Source: Acidobacteriota bacterium
Lineage (GTDB): Bacteria > Acidobacteriota > Terriglobia > Bryobacterales > Bryobacteraceae
Direction of reading: 5' to 3'
DNA: 32,399 bases
NCBI GenBank assembly: GCA_016213775.1
Contig: JACQZR010000178.1
Coordinates: forward strand, 1 to 32,399
Below the pieces are notes generated by a model. The model did not search any database and had not been told where the DNA came from. It was given only the letters and a program-made list of their open reading frames with translations. Made by a program: the position numbers and the translations under genes. Below are positions 24,201 through 31,076 of the stretch, piece by piece. How positions within the stretch are numbered: position 1 is the first letter of the stretch; each line of letters starts with the position of its first letter.

Positions 24201-24945
24201 AGGTGCGAGTTTTTATCCGCTGGAGCCATGCCGGGTCGCCGATACGCGCATGTCTGCCGCTCCTGGCCCCGGCATCGCCGGAGGACGCAGCCGGACCTTC
24301 ACGGTCGCAGGCAATTGCAGCATGCCGTCGAACGCACAGGCGTATTCACTAAACCTGACGGCCGTGCCTTGGGTTTCCCTCTCCTATCTGACAGTATGGC
24401 CGACTGGCATGGGGCAGCCGTTGGTTTCCACCTTGAATGCACCGACGGGGGCAATCACACCGAATGCCGCCATCGTTCCGGCAGGCTATAACGGCGGTAT
24501 CGATGTTTACGTCACGAACAACTCAGATCTGGTCATTGACGCGAACGGATACTTCGCTGCACCGGGAGGAACTGGCGCACTTTCCTTCTATCCGGTCACC
24601 CCGTGCCGCATCTCCGATACGCGAACAACGAACGGTCCGTTTGGCGGCCCGATCCTGGCGGCAGGCGAAGCCCGTGCTTACGTCATTCCTTCCAGCACTT
24701 GCGGCATCCCCGCGGCTGCGCGAGCCTACTCGTTGAATGTCACCACTGTCCCCGCGGGGCCATTGTCCTATCTCACAATCTGGCCTTCCGGTCTTGCTCA
24801 GCCCTGGGCTTCGACACTCAATTCCTCCGATGGGACGGTGGTTTCGAACGCAACGCTGGTTCCAGGGTCAGGCCACGGTGCAATTAGCGTCTATGTTACC
24901 AACAGCAGTCATGTGATTCTGGACATCAACGGCTACTTCCAGTAG
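21280..24945 (+). CDS. Secreted NHL-propeller protein with BACON domains and three PCRxxDTR repeats
   Basis: This 1221-residue exported protein has a signal peptide of about 19 residues (WIVAVLLLVPHVAKA). GGGAG at 21269-21273 lies 6 bp before the ATG. Twelve NHL repeats run to about residue 663, each like 'GIAVDSNGNLYVAD...RIRKV..NGIITTVAG', most followed by a 'G.SGDGGPA' link; twelve blades would make two six-bladed propellers. Two BACON-like domains follow at about 664-762 and 763-845 (GSCPWTGTSNAGWITM). Three repeats end the protein, starting PCRIADTR (about 856), PCRVADTR (about 983) and PCRISDTR (about 1107), with a final DINGYFQ. NHL propellers bind peptides, glycans or RNA; here an extracellular binding role is likely. 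No catalytic site is seen. The C-terminal part parallels the 10704-14870 protein. Confidence 0.88.
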   Translation: MAQWIVAVLLLVPHVAKAQYTIRTYAGGGPPDGSLASAVGVHPTGVAVDRVGNLYISDSYRRVYKVTNAGVISLYAGNGDWGFSGDGGRAVDAQLASPLELATDSSGNLYISDLANSRVRRVSTSGIITTVAGNGTGRPFQDGVPAVNSALDNPRGLVVDNAGNLYIAEALAHRVRKVTTDGVIHTVAGNGVRGLSGDGGPASNASLGEPYGLAMDEGGNLYIGELFNCRVRRVSPSGIITTVAGTSCGGYSRDGGPATGAMLTAAGIAVDSNGNLYVADRDTRIRKVATNGIITTVAGNGVSGYGGDGGAATSAMLRVPWNVAVDLAGNVYFTDDGNLRVRKVSSGIITTAAGTGGPSYSGDGGPATKAQLSVAGVAVSSGGDLFVADSANYRVRRVSPAGVISTFAGSGNCCALGDGGPATNAWLSAPSGVALDSVGTVYIADTFNDRIRAVSGGTIRTIAGNGVAGHSGDGGPATGASLYRPVGIAVDSNRNVYIAEIIGHRIRKVTSNGIISTVAGTGIYGYSGDGGPAANAQINRPGSVAVDLEGNLFIADTGNRRIRKVDTNGIISTVAGSANLVENPTGVAVDQTGVLYITTSTRVWRLDQGVLTAIAGNGTSGFSGDGGPALSASFQGAGSIAIGLNGQMYVADQSRVRILESNLTVSGPVGWFIYAVGSNPPSPREMLVTGPAAIAVTAQVTTGAEWLTVTPSSGTTPANFQVGIRTSGIPSGSFLTLSGNIRVSSAHTFVDVPITLHVTPCTTNLGGARLNVSAAGSTERIPVTGSCPWTGTSNAGWITMVSPSGTGAWYATARIDPNTGPARSGTITFTGNQTFTINQDAPAGGTPGLRFVPAVPCRIADTRNAAGAFGGPRMNGGETRRFSIPVSNCSIPWKAAAYSLNVTAVPAGALSYLSLWPAGKPKPLVSTLNSFDGRVKANAAIVPAGTDGAVNVFVTDAADVVLDINGYFVPPDAGGASFYPLEPCRVADTRMSAAPGPGIAGGRSRTFTVAGNCSMPSNAQAYSLNLTAVPWVSLSYLTVWPTGMGQPLVSTLNAPTGAITPNAAIVPAGYNGGIDVYVTNNSDLVIDANGYFAAPGGTGALSFYPVTPCRISDTRTTNGPFGGPILAAGEARAYVIPSSTCGIPAAARAYSLNVTTVPAGPLSYLTIWPSGLAQPWASTLNSSDGTVVSNATLVPGSGHGAISVYVTNSSHVILDINGYFQ

Positions 24946-24950
24946 GTACT

Positions 24951-24960
24951 GGTTTCAACT
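24951..24960. repeat. 10-bp direct repeat, right copy
   Basis: GGTTTCAACT, identical to 21145-21154, begins 5 bp after the NHL gene stop and overlaps the 3' end of comM. Together the two copies bracket the NHL gene. Confidence 0.45.
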
Positions 24961-26478
24961 TCCCCAATACCCCTTATCCAGAGTCCGGTACTGCACCGCC
25001 TCTGCGATGTGCTTCGCCGAAACACCAGCAACGCCGTCCAGGTCCGCCACCGTGCGGGCGACCTTCAAAATCCGGTCATGCGCCCGCGCCGACAGCCCCA
25101 TTCGCCGCACTGCCATCTCCAACGTCCGCTCTCCGCTTTCCTCCAGCGCACAGATGTCGCGAAGCTTCGCCGGCGGTATCGACGCGTTGTAGAACCCCCG
25201 CCGCTGTTGCTTTTCCCGCGCCGCCAGCACCCGTTCCCGCATATGCGCGGAGGTCATACCGCTCTCGCGACCACGGAGTTCTTTGTAAGGAACGGCCGAC
25301 ACTTCGACGTGCAGGTCGATGCGATCCAGCAGCGGACCGCTGATCTTCCCCAGATAGCGCTGAATCTCCGCGCCCGTGCAGCGGCACTCGCGAGTCGGGT
25401 CGCCGTAGAATCCGCAGCGGCACGGATTCATCGCACCCAGCAAGACAAAATTGGCGGGAAACGTCATAGTCATGGCCGCACGCGCCAGCGTCACCACATG
25501 ATCCTCCAGCGGCTGTCGCAGGATCTCCAGCACATTGCGCGGAAACTCGGGCAGTTCGTCCAGAAACAGCACACCATGATGCGCCAGCGACACTTCGCCC
25601 GGCCGCAGATTCCCGCTCCCGCCGCCAATCATCCCCGCGTCGGAAGTCGTATGATGGGGTGCGCGAAACGGCCGCTCGCGCAGCAACCCCGCGCCTTTCG
25701 GTAGCAGCGCCGCCACGCTGTGGATTTTCGTTGTCTCCAGCGCCTCCTCGAAGGTCAGCGGCGGCAGGATTCCCGGCATCCGTTTCGCCAGCATCGTCTT
25801 ACCCGACCCCGGCGGCCCGATCATCAACAGATTGTGCGCGCCCGCCGCCGCCACCTCCATTGCTCGCTTGGCCGTGGTTTGCCCGCGGACATCGGCAAGA
25901 TCCATCCCCGCCGAGGCACAATCCGTCTCCACCGCCGGCGGCGGTTCATAGCGCCGCGATCCGCTGCTGTCCTTCAACAACGAAACCACCTCGGCCAGGT
26001 GCCGCGCGCCAAATACATTGATATCGGACACCACCGCCGATTCGGCGGCGTTCTCCTGCGGCACGATGAGATTCCGGATGGAGCATGCCCGTGCGCACAG
26101 TGCTACCGACAAGGCCCCTCGCACTGGCCGCAGCGTTCCGTCGAGCGACAACTCCCCCACCACCAGGTGCGTCCCCGACTGCTGCACCACCCCCATCGCA
26201 CCCAATATGCCGATCGCCATCGGAAGGTCGAACCCCGCACCTTCCTTGCGAACATTTGCCGGCGCCAGATTGATCGTCACCGGCTTGGCAGGGTACCCAA
26301 AGCCCGAGTTCAGCAACGCCGACTTAATCCGCTCGCGGCTCTCGCGAACCGCCGTGTCCGGCATGCCGACGGTGATGAAGTCCCGAGACGAACCCGCGGC
26401 ATGCAGGTCCACCTCGACATCTATGAGATGCGCGTCAATTCCGTAAACCGCCGCCGATCGAGTCGTAAAGAGAGCCAC
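24955..26478 (-). CDS. comM: ComM/YifB Mg-chelatase-like AAA+ ATPase
   Basis: This protein of about 507 residues is a hexameric DNA helicase that aids branch migration in natural transformation in other bacteria. The N-terminal Lon-protease-like domain has VYGIDAHLIDVEVDL and FITVGMPDTAVRESRERIKS. The AAA+ core has Walker A GPPGSGKT (about 219-226), Walker B VLFLDELPEF (about 300) and the cysteine cluster NPCRCGFYGDPTRECRC (about 348). The C-terminal YifB domain has GLSARAHDRILKVARTVADL. The start is uncertain: GTG 26478 fits the family's usual N-terminus, while a TTG at 26496 adds six residues; neither has a good ribosome binding site. It converges on the NHL gene, ending 9 bp from it. A broken copy of its 3' region lies on the other side of that gene. 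Confidence 0.9.
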   Translation of the reverse strand: MALFTTRSAAVYGIDAHLIDVEVDLHAAGSSRDFITVGMPDTAVRESRERIKSALLNSGFGYPAKPVTINLAPANVRKEGAGFDLPMAIGILGAMGVVQQSGTHLVVGELSLDGTLRPVRGALSVALCARACSIRNLIVPQENAAESAVVSDINVFGARHLAEVVSLLKDSSGSRRYEPPPAVETDCASAGMDLADVRGQTTAKRAMEVAAAGAHNLLMIGPPGSGKTMLAKRMPGILPPLTFEEALETTKIHSVAALLPKGAGLLRERPFRAPHHTTSDAGMIGGGSGNLRPGEVSLAHHGVLFLDELPEFPRNVLEILRQPLEDHVVTLARAAMTMTFPANFVLLGAMNPCRCGFYGDPTRECRCTGAEIQRYLGKISGPLLDRIDLHVEVSAVPYKELRGRESGMTSAHMRERVLAAREKQQRRGFYNASIPPAKLRDICALEESGERTLEMAVRRMGLSARAHDRILKVARTVADLDGVAGVSAKHIAEAVQYRTLDKGYWGS

Positions 26479-26643
26479 ATTAGGTAGTGGCCGCAACCTG
26501 CTGGAATTCTCAGATTATATTTAGCAAACGTCCGCGCAACCTTGGATCCGACGTCTTTCGTGCGCGCCAAGATGTGTGACTTCTGCCACCATCTCAATGG
26601 GGCGAACCCCACTATGCAATACGCGGCATGTCTGGGACGTTCG

Positions 26644-27141
26644 CTAATGGACGCCTTTCTGGTAGAGGAAATCCGCCTCGACATACTTATTGACGTCCAC
26701 CTCGTCGGCTTTCGTTGCCTCAAGGGTCTCGACGATCCCCCTGCTCACCTCCGGATCACACTCCGTGGTGACAACTACCGCCTCTGCCGTGTGATGATCG
26801 CACGGCGGCGTCCAATGATCGCGGACATAGGCGGTCCCCAGGACGATCCCGACGATCCCGCACACAAATGCCACCGGCCCCGCGAAAACCGTGCCGAAGA
26901 GCAGCGCCACCGGTGTGGCGCACAGCGCACCCAGCACAAACCCAACCGGATAAGCCGCCACCGTCAGAAAGAACTTCTTGACGTGGCCATGATGCCCGAT
27001 ATGAAGCAGATTCAGGGTCGTATCAGTCGCCGGAAGCACGGCTATGGGATCGAAGCCCTTCTCGTGCAGCAACTGTGCCGCCTTTTCGCCTTCCTCCCGG
27101 TGATCATAGAGTCCCGAAATTTCCAACGCATAGCTAGACAT
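26644..27141 (-). CDS. Small membrane protein, paralog A of a tandem pair
   Basis: This 165-residue protein starts at ATG 27141, with GGAGGA 8 bp upstream; the frame is open to 27228 but without support. An N-terminal soluble region (ALEISGLYDHREEGEKAAQL, HEKGFDPIAVLP) is followed by a hydrophobic hairpin at about 76-118 rich in glycine and alanine (YPVGFVLGALCATPVALLFG, FVCGIVGIVLGTAYV). A C-terminal soluble region follows (AVVVTTECDPEVSRGIVETL). The layout recalls general-stress proteins of the YflT/DUF1269 kind and the ActD-like DUF3341 layout, but I assign neither. The next gene upstream (27241-27711) is a clear paralog, 99 bp away on the same strand. Confidence 0.7.
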   Translation of the reverse strand: MSSYALEISGLYDHREEGEKAAQLLHEKGFDPIAVLPATDTTLNLLHIGHHGHVKKFFLTVAAYPVGFVLGALCATPVALLFGTVFAGPVAFVCGIVGIVLGTAYVRDHWTPPCDHHTAEAVVVTTECDPEVSRGIVETLEATKADEVDVNKYVEADFLYQKGVH

Positions 27142-27240
27142 GCCGGATTCCTCCATCGAGTTCCCAGCATCTGCATCACCATTCCAAAATAGGCCAGACT
27201 GCACCGTTTTGGAACGGTCCTCAAGCAACCGCGCGCGTTC

Positions 27241-27711
27241 TCACCCACCCGCCGTCGTGATATCCACCTCCACCGCCTGACTCTCGTGGAATGCCTTCAC
27301 CACTTCCTCGCGCCCTCCCTCCACACAGGCCGCCGTCACGATGACTCCACCTTCTTCCTGGTAATGGCGATACCGTTTCGGTGTGCGGTTGGCGAAGACG
27401 AGACCAGCCACCGCACCCATCACCCCAAACAATAACGCCACCGGCGCCGCCAACAGCGGCCCCCCAACCAGCGCTGCCGGCACAGCCACCGCCACCGCCG
27501 CCGCAACGAACCCAATCGGCGCGGCCAGAACACCGCCAACCATCCGCCGCGCGGTCTCCTGATCACCAGCCGGCAGCCGCGAGATCCGCTCCTTTGTCAG
27601 GGGAAACACCGTGACCGGGCCGTACCCTCGCTCACGCAACGTCTGTGCGACCTTCTCCCCATCGCCGCTGTGTTCGTAGAGTCCGGAAACCTCCAACATA
27701 GTGGTTGTCAT
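27241..27711 (-). CDS. Small membrane protein, paralog B of a tandem pair
   Basis: This 156-residue protein begins MTTTMLEVSGLYEHSGDGEK with GGGAGGA 7 bp before the ATG. It matches paralog A over the first 40 residues (SGLY-H---GEK-AQ-L-E-G--P--V-P). It has the same central Gly/Ala-rich membrane hairpin at about 56-106 (VGGVLAAPIGFVAAAVAVAV, APVALLFGVMGAVAGLVF) and a matching C-terminal region (GGVIVTAACVEGGREEVVKA). The pair likely arose by tandem duplication and may form a heteromer. Function unknown; a stress-linked membrane role is a guess from topology only. Confidence 0.72.
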   Translation of the reverse strand: MTTTMLEVSGLYEHSGDGEKVAQTLRERGYGPVTVFPLTKERISRLPAGDQETARRMVGGVLAAPIGFVAAAVAVAVPAALVGGPLLAAPVALLFGVMGAVAGLVFANRTPKRYRHYQEEGGVIVTAACVEGGREEVVKAFHESQAVEVDITTAGG

Positions 27712-27801
27712 GACCGAATCCTCCCACGGAATCCCGGAGCATTTGAGCTGCCAATCGACATCCGGAAGCGTTCCGGCACAAGTGCGCTGGCTCAGGCATG
27801 G

Positions 27802-29391
27802 CTAGGGCATACGCGGGGCGATGGTGTCGAGGACGGTGTAGCGGCCGCGCTCCGGTTCGGCCTCCACCGCCGGGTTGAGTTGCAGGCGCATGCGCTGGTA
27901 GCCGGGGGCTTTGTATGCGGGCCACTTTGGAAGCCCGGGTCCATTGGGGTTCCCGGTTTTGATGAAGTTGACGAAGTAGGCCTGCGACACTTCCGATACT
28001 TTGTGGTCGGCGGGTTCCCAGGCGTAGCGTTTGTCGAGATCGAGGTTGCCCATCACGTATTGGATTTCGGCGGAGTGCGATGCGCCGCGAGGAATTGACG
28101 GGCCAGGGCGCGTGGCAGGCGGCTCGGCCTGTAAGAAGCGCGGACGCGGATGGGCGTACATGTAGCGGTAGACTGGTTTGCCGCCGGTCTTGAGATGCAG
28201 TTCGGCCCACTTCCACGTTCCGTGGCCGATGAAGCGGGCGCTGGCGAGATCAGTGGCGGCCTGCAAAATCTCCTCGGGCGTCTTGCCGTTGTACACCTTC
28301 AATACGTCTTCGGCGCGATCGCCGTACAGTTTTCGGATGGCGGTGGCGAAGTTTTCGGGGGTCGGCTCAGCGCCAGCGAGAATGGAGCGCGCGCCTTGCT
28401 CTTCGGTGTTGGAACCGGCGAGCAATGGGACCTTGGCCTGTTGGCCCGACTTGAAGATGTCGGCGAGTAGCTTGGGGAGGAAATGCCCGTCGAGGTTGGG
28501 GCGGAAGCGGAGGCCGGGACCGCTCTTGGCGAGCACGTCCTGGAGCTGTTCGGCCTTCATGGCACGGAGCGCCGCGAGGGAATCGGCGCCGGCCGACTTG
28601 CCGAACTGCACGCCGTCCTGTTCGGTATCGGCGAGCGAGCGCGGGGGGAGGGTGGAGATGAGCGCGCCGCTTTCGCCAATGGCGCCGTTGATGAGTTTGC
28701 GCGAGAGCGGCGAGGCCATCAACACACTGACGGAGATGGAGCCGGCGGATTCGCCGGCGATGGTGACTCGCTTGGGATCCCCACCGAAGGCCGCGATGTT
28801 GCGCTGCACCCATTCGAGCGCGGCGGCCTGATCGAGGAAGCCGTAGTTACCGGACGCCTTATGCGGCGATTCCTTTGTCAGCTCGGGATGCGCGAAGAAT
28901 CCGAATACATTGAGGCGGTAGTTGACCGAGACCGCGACAATGCCTTTGCTCGCCATGTTTGCGCCGTCGTAGCGCGGTTCTGAGCCATCGCCGTTTTGAA
29001 AGCCGCCTCCGAAGACGTAGACCAGCACAGGGAGACGCTCACTCGCCCGTTTCGCGGGGGTCCAGACGTTGAGGTAGAGACAGTCCTCACTCATGCTGTT
29101 GGTGCGGAACCAATAGTCGGCGCCGGGGGAAGTGCGCTGCATGCAGCGCGGGCCGAACTGATCGGCGTTGCGAGTGCCGGTCCAATTCTGCGCGGGGCGG
29201 GGCTCGCGCCAGCGAAAGTCGCCGACGGGAGGCTGCGCGAAGGGGATGCCTTTGAAGGCGCGCACGCCGTTACTGGGCGGATTGGTGGTTTCCAGGATGC
29301 CGTTGGCGGTTGTGACCTGATCGGCGGCCGAGGCGCAAATGGTGAGGCAAGCGGCGGCGGCGAGGGTATGAAATCGTGACAGAGATCGCAT
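27802..29391 (-). CDS. Secreted type-B carboxylesterase
   Basis: This 529-residue alpha/beta-hydrolase cleaves carboxylic esters outside the cytoplasm. A signal peptide covers about 1-23 (LAAAACLTICASA). Family blocks are GIPFAQPPVGDFRWREP, EDCLYLNVWTP, the oxyanion-hole VFGGGFQNGDGS, and the nucleophile elbow IAGESAGSISV (Ser about 212). The catalytic His is in GASHSAEIQYVMGNL (about 437), and an acid residue is expected in the region NTEEQGARS. The frame continues 40 codons upstream, but ATG 29391 has GAAGG 9 bp before it and gives the signal peptide. It stands alone between a paralog pair and a non-coding stretch. The natural ester is unknown. Confidence 0.9.
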   Translation of the reverse strand: MRSLSRFHTLAAAACLTICASAADQVTTANGILETTNPPSNGVRAFKGIPFAQPPVGDFRWREPRPAQNWTGTRNADQFGPRCMQRTSPGADYWFRTNSMSEDCLYLNVWTPAKRASERLPVLVYVFGGGFQNGDGSEPRYDGANMASKGIVAVSVNYRLNVFGFFAHPELTKESPHKASGNYGFLDQAAALEWVQRNIAAFGGDPKRVTIAGESAGSISVSVLMASPLSRKLINGAIGESGALISTLPPRSLADTEQDGVQFGKSAGADSLAALRAMKAEQLQDVLAKSGPGLRFRPNLDGHFLPKLLADIFKSGQQAKVPLLAGSNTEEQGARSILAGAEPTPENFATAIRKLYGDRAEDVLKVYNGKTPEEILQAATDLASARFIGHGTWKWAELHLKTGGKPVYRYMYAHPRPRFLQAEPPATRPGPSIPRGASHSAEIQYVMGNLDLDKRYAWEPADHKVSEVSQAYFVNFIKTGNPNGPGLPKWPAYKAPGYQRMRLQLNPAVEAEPERGRYTVLDTIAPRMP

Positions 29392-29835
29392 GGCAGCAGC
29401 CTTCAGTCTATAACTGGAATTGGTAAGGCGACCAGTGAGACTCGAAAAGGTTTGACCGTTCCTGGAGTAGTGGGCCGGCAGTACCGTGTGGTCTTCTGAA
29501 GGCAACAGCAAGAATATCTCTCACTGAGGACACGGAGATCACGGAGCCAAACCAACCGGATCCGTCTCCGTGACCTCCGTGCGCGCCGTGAGAAAGAAAA
29601 ACGCCCGGACAACGTGGAAATCCGACGGAGGCAGGCGGTATCCACATTGGATTGGAACGGAAGCAGGTTATCTAAATCCATCCGCGAACATGAAGCCGCG
29701 ACGCCCGGACCAACGGCCCGACCGCCTTCGAGGCGGCCCCACTCATCAAGCCACCCGCTTGCCGGGTGGTGTCTGACTGTTCGCCGGGGGTGACTGTTCG
29801 CTGGGCGGCGACGGTGTGTGTGGTAATTTCAGATT
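29392..29835. other. Non-coding interval between carboxylesterase and Uma2 genes
   Basis: I see no gene in these 444 bp. It must hold the esterase promoter (reading left), though no strong boxes stand out. It also contains the inverted repeat listed separately, a CCGCC-TTCGA-GGCGG hairpin at 29722-29736, and a CCACCCG-CTTGC-CGGGTGG hairpin at 29751-29769. An imperfect duplication of TGACTGTTCGC (about 29773 and 29790) lies just before the Uma2 gene. The hairpins lack a U-run in either direction. Confidence 0.5.
29519..29593. repeat. Intergenic inverted repeat, CACGGAG/CTCCGTG type
   Basis: The left arm (29519-29546) contains CACGGAGATCACGGAG and the right arm (29566-29593) contains CTCCGTGACCTCCGTG, with a 19-bp loop. 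The central 16 bp pair with one mismatch. The 'CTCCGTG' tandem style is typical of short scattered intergenic repeats in some soil bacteria, as I recall. Confidence 0.6.
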
Positions 29836-30375
29836 ATGGCCACATCCGCTGCCGTAATTACTGTGCGTGAATTCCAGGAGATGCAGGTACCCAAGGACCG
29901 CCGGGTGGAGCTTGTGGCTGGAGAGGTGGTGGAGTTGGGTAACGCAAAAGCGCGCCACGAGACTGTCAAGTCGCGGATTCACCGGATGCTCGTGCTGTTT
30001 GATCCGCGTGGCAAACTCGGAGATGTATTTTCCGACACGATGTATGAGCTGGGGCCACAGGATACTCGCGTGCCCGATGTCTCTTTCCGTCTCAAAGAGC
30101 AAATGCAGATGCCGGTTCCCGATGCCTATTTCACGGCTCCTGCGTTGGCCGTGGAAGTAGTCTCCTCAGAAGCAGCCGATGAACTGATGTCTCGGGTGGA
30201 GGATCACTTTCGCGGGGGCAGCCGGACTGTATGGGTTGTGTATCCGGAACGGCGCGCGGTGATGGTGCACGAGCCCGATGGCAATGCGCGCCTGCTGCAC
30301 GAATCCGATACGCTGCGCGTTTCGTGGCTGACGGGGTTTGAAGCGCCAGTGGCGGACCTGTTCGACGGCTTGTAG
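29836..30375 (+). CDS. Uma2-family (DUF820) PD-(D/E)xK nuclease-fold protein
   Basis: This 179-residue protein has the Uma2 layout: N-terminal TVREFQEMQVPKDRRVELVA with the RVELVAGEVVEL strand, then HETVKSRIHRML. The core is TRVPDVSF (metal-binding D) and LAVEVVSSEAADELMSRVED (E and downstream residues). It ends TVWVVYPERRAVMVHEPDG. The canonical K of D-(x)n-ExK reads as E-V-V here, a common variation in this family. Its role in cells is not established; such genes occur in many copies in some bacteria. No ribosome binding site was seen before the ATG. It converges on the DUF1080 gene, 2 bp apart. Confidence 0.85.
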   Translation: MATSAAVITVREFQEMQVPKDRRVELVAGEVVELGNAKARHETVKSRIHRMLVLFDPRGKLGDVFSDTMYELGPQDTRVPDVSFRLKEQMQMPVPDAYFTAPALAVEVVSSEAADELMSRVEDHFRGGSRTVWVVYPERRAVMVHEPDGNARLLHESDTLRVSWLTGFEAPVADLFDGL

Positions 30376-30377
30376 GG

Positions 30378-31073
30378 TCAATCCAGCCGGCGTATTTTCA
30401 GATTGCGAAACCATGCCGGCGTCCCGTGGTTCTGCAACGCGAGAAAAGTAGCAACACCCGGGGGCGGTGGCGCGTCGAGCTTGCCAACGTTTTTCCAGAC
30501 TTCCGGATTAGTGGTTTCGAATTCCAGCACCTTCACCCCGTTGAGCCAATGTTCGACGTGGGGTCCGCGGACCAGAAGCCGTGACTGATTGAACTCACCG
30601 ACGGGCCGGGCATGTTGCTCGACCGGCGGGAGGACGTGATAGAGCGCCCCGACTGTGAGGCTCGGTTCTCGGGCGTCTTTGGAATCGTTGTCCACAATTT
30701 GATATTCGAGGCCGCGGGCGCGGGATTGGAGCCCGATGTTGTTCGTCCAACGGTCGGCGCGCTGCACCATGTACTTCAGGCCGGAGTTGCCGTCCTTGAG
30801 CAGTTTCCATTCAAAGGTGAACTCGAAGTTGAGGAACGTTGCCGCGGTGCGGATGTCCTGAAAGCCGTTTCCGGGATTGAACGCGACCAGGCAGCCGTCT
30901 TCGATCTTCCAGGAAGTGGCTGGGAAGGGGTGTCCGGCAACATCGAGCCAGCCTGCGGAGGAGTGGCCGTCGAAAAGCAAAGTCCAGCCTTGGGCCGATT
31001 CTTCGGCAGTGATGGTGTTGGCCGGCGCGCCGAACGATGCGCCAACAGTAAGCGCGATAGAAGCGAGCAGCAT
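30378..31073 (-). CDS. Exported DUF1080 (3-keto-disaccharide hydrolase-type) protein
   Basis: This 231-residue protein starts with a signal peptide (MLLASIALTVGASFGAPA). It carries the DUF1080 jelly-roll fold: GWTLLFDGHSSAGWLDV, SWKIEDGCLVAFN, then LNFEFTFEWKLLKDGNSGLK, GLEYQIVDND, WLNGVKVLEFET and a final HGTPAWFRNLKIR. Members act on 3-keto-glycosides or bind glycans in the periplasm. Its ATG lies 3 bp after the stop of the TonB receptor on the same strand, so the two are one operon, which suggests uptake and processing of a sugar-containing compound. Confidence 0.87.
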   Translation of the reverse strand: MLLASIALTVGASFGAPANTITAEESAQGWTLLFDGHSSAGWLDVAGHPFPATSWKIEDGCLVAFNPGNGFQDIRTAATFLNFEFTFEWKLLKDGNSGLKYMVQRADRWTNNIGLQSRARGLEYQIVDNDSKDAREPSLTVGALYHVLPPVEQHARPVGEFNQSRLLVRGPHVEHWLNGVKVLEFETTNPEVWKNVGKLDAPPPPGVATFLALQNHGTPAWFRNLKIRRLD

Positions 31074-31076
31074 TAG

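Noticed and set aside
29751-29769. Rho-independent terminator CCACCCG-CTTGC-CGGGTGG
   Set aside because: There is no T-run after the stem in either direction and no gene ends just before it.
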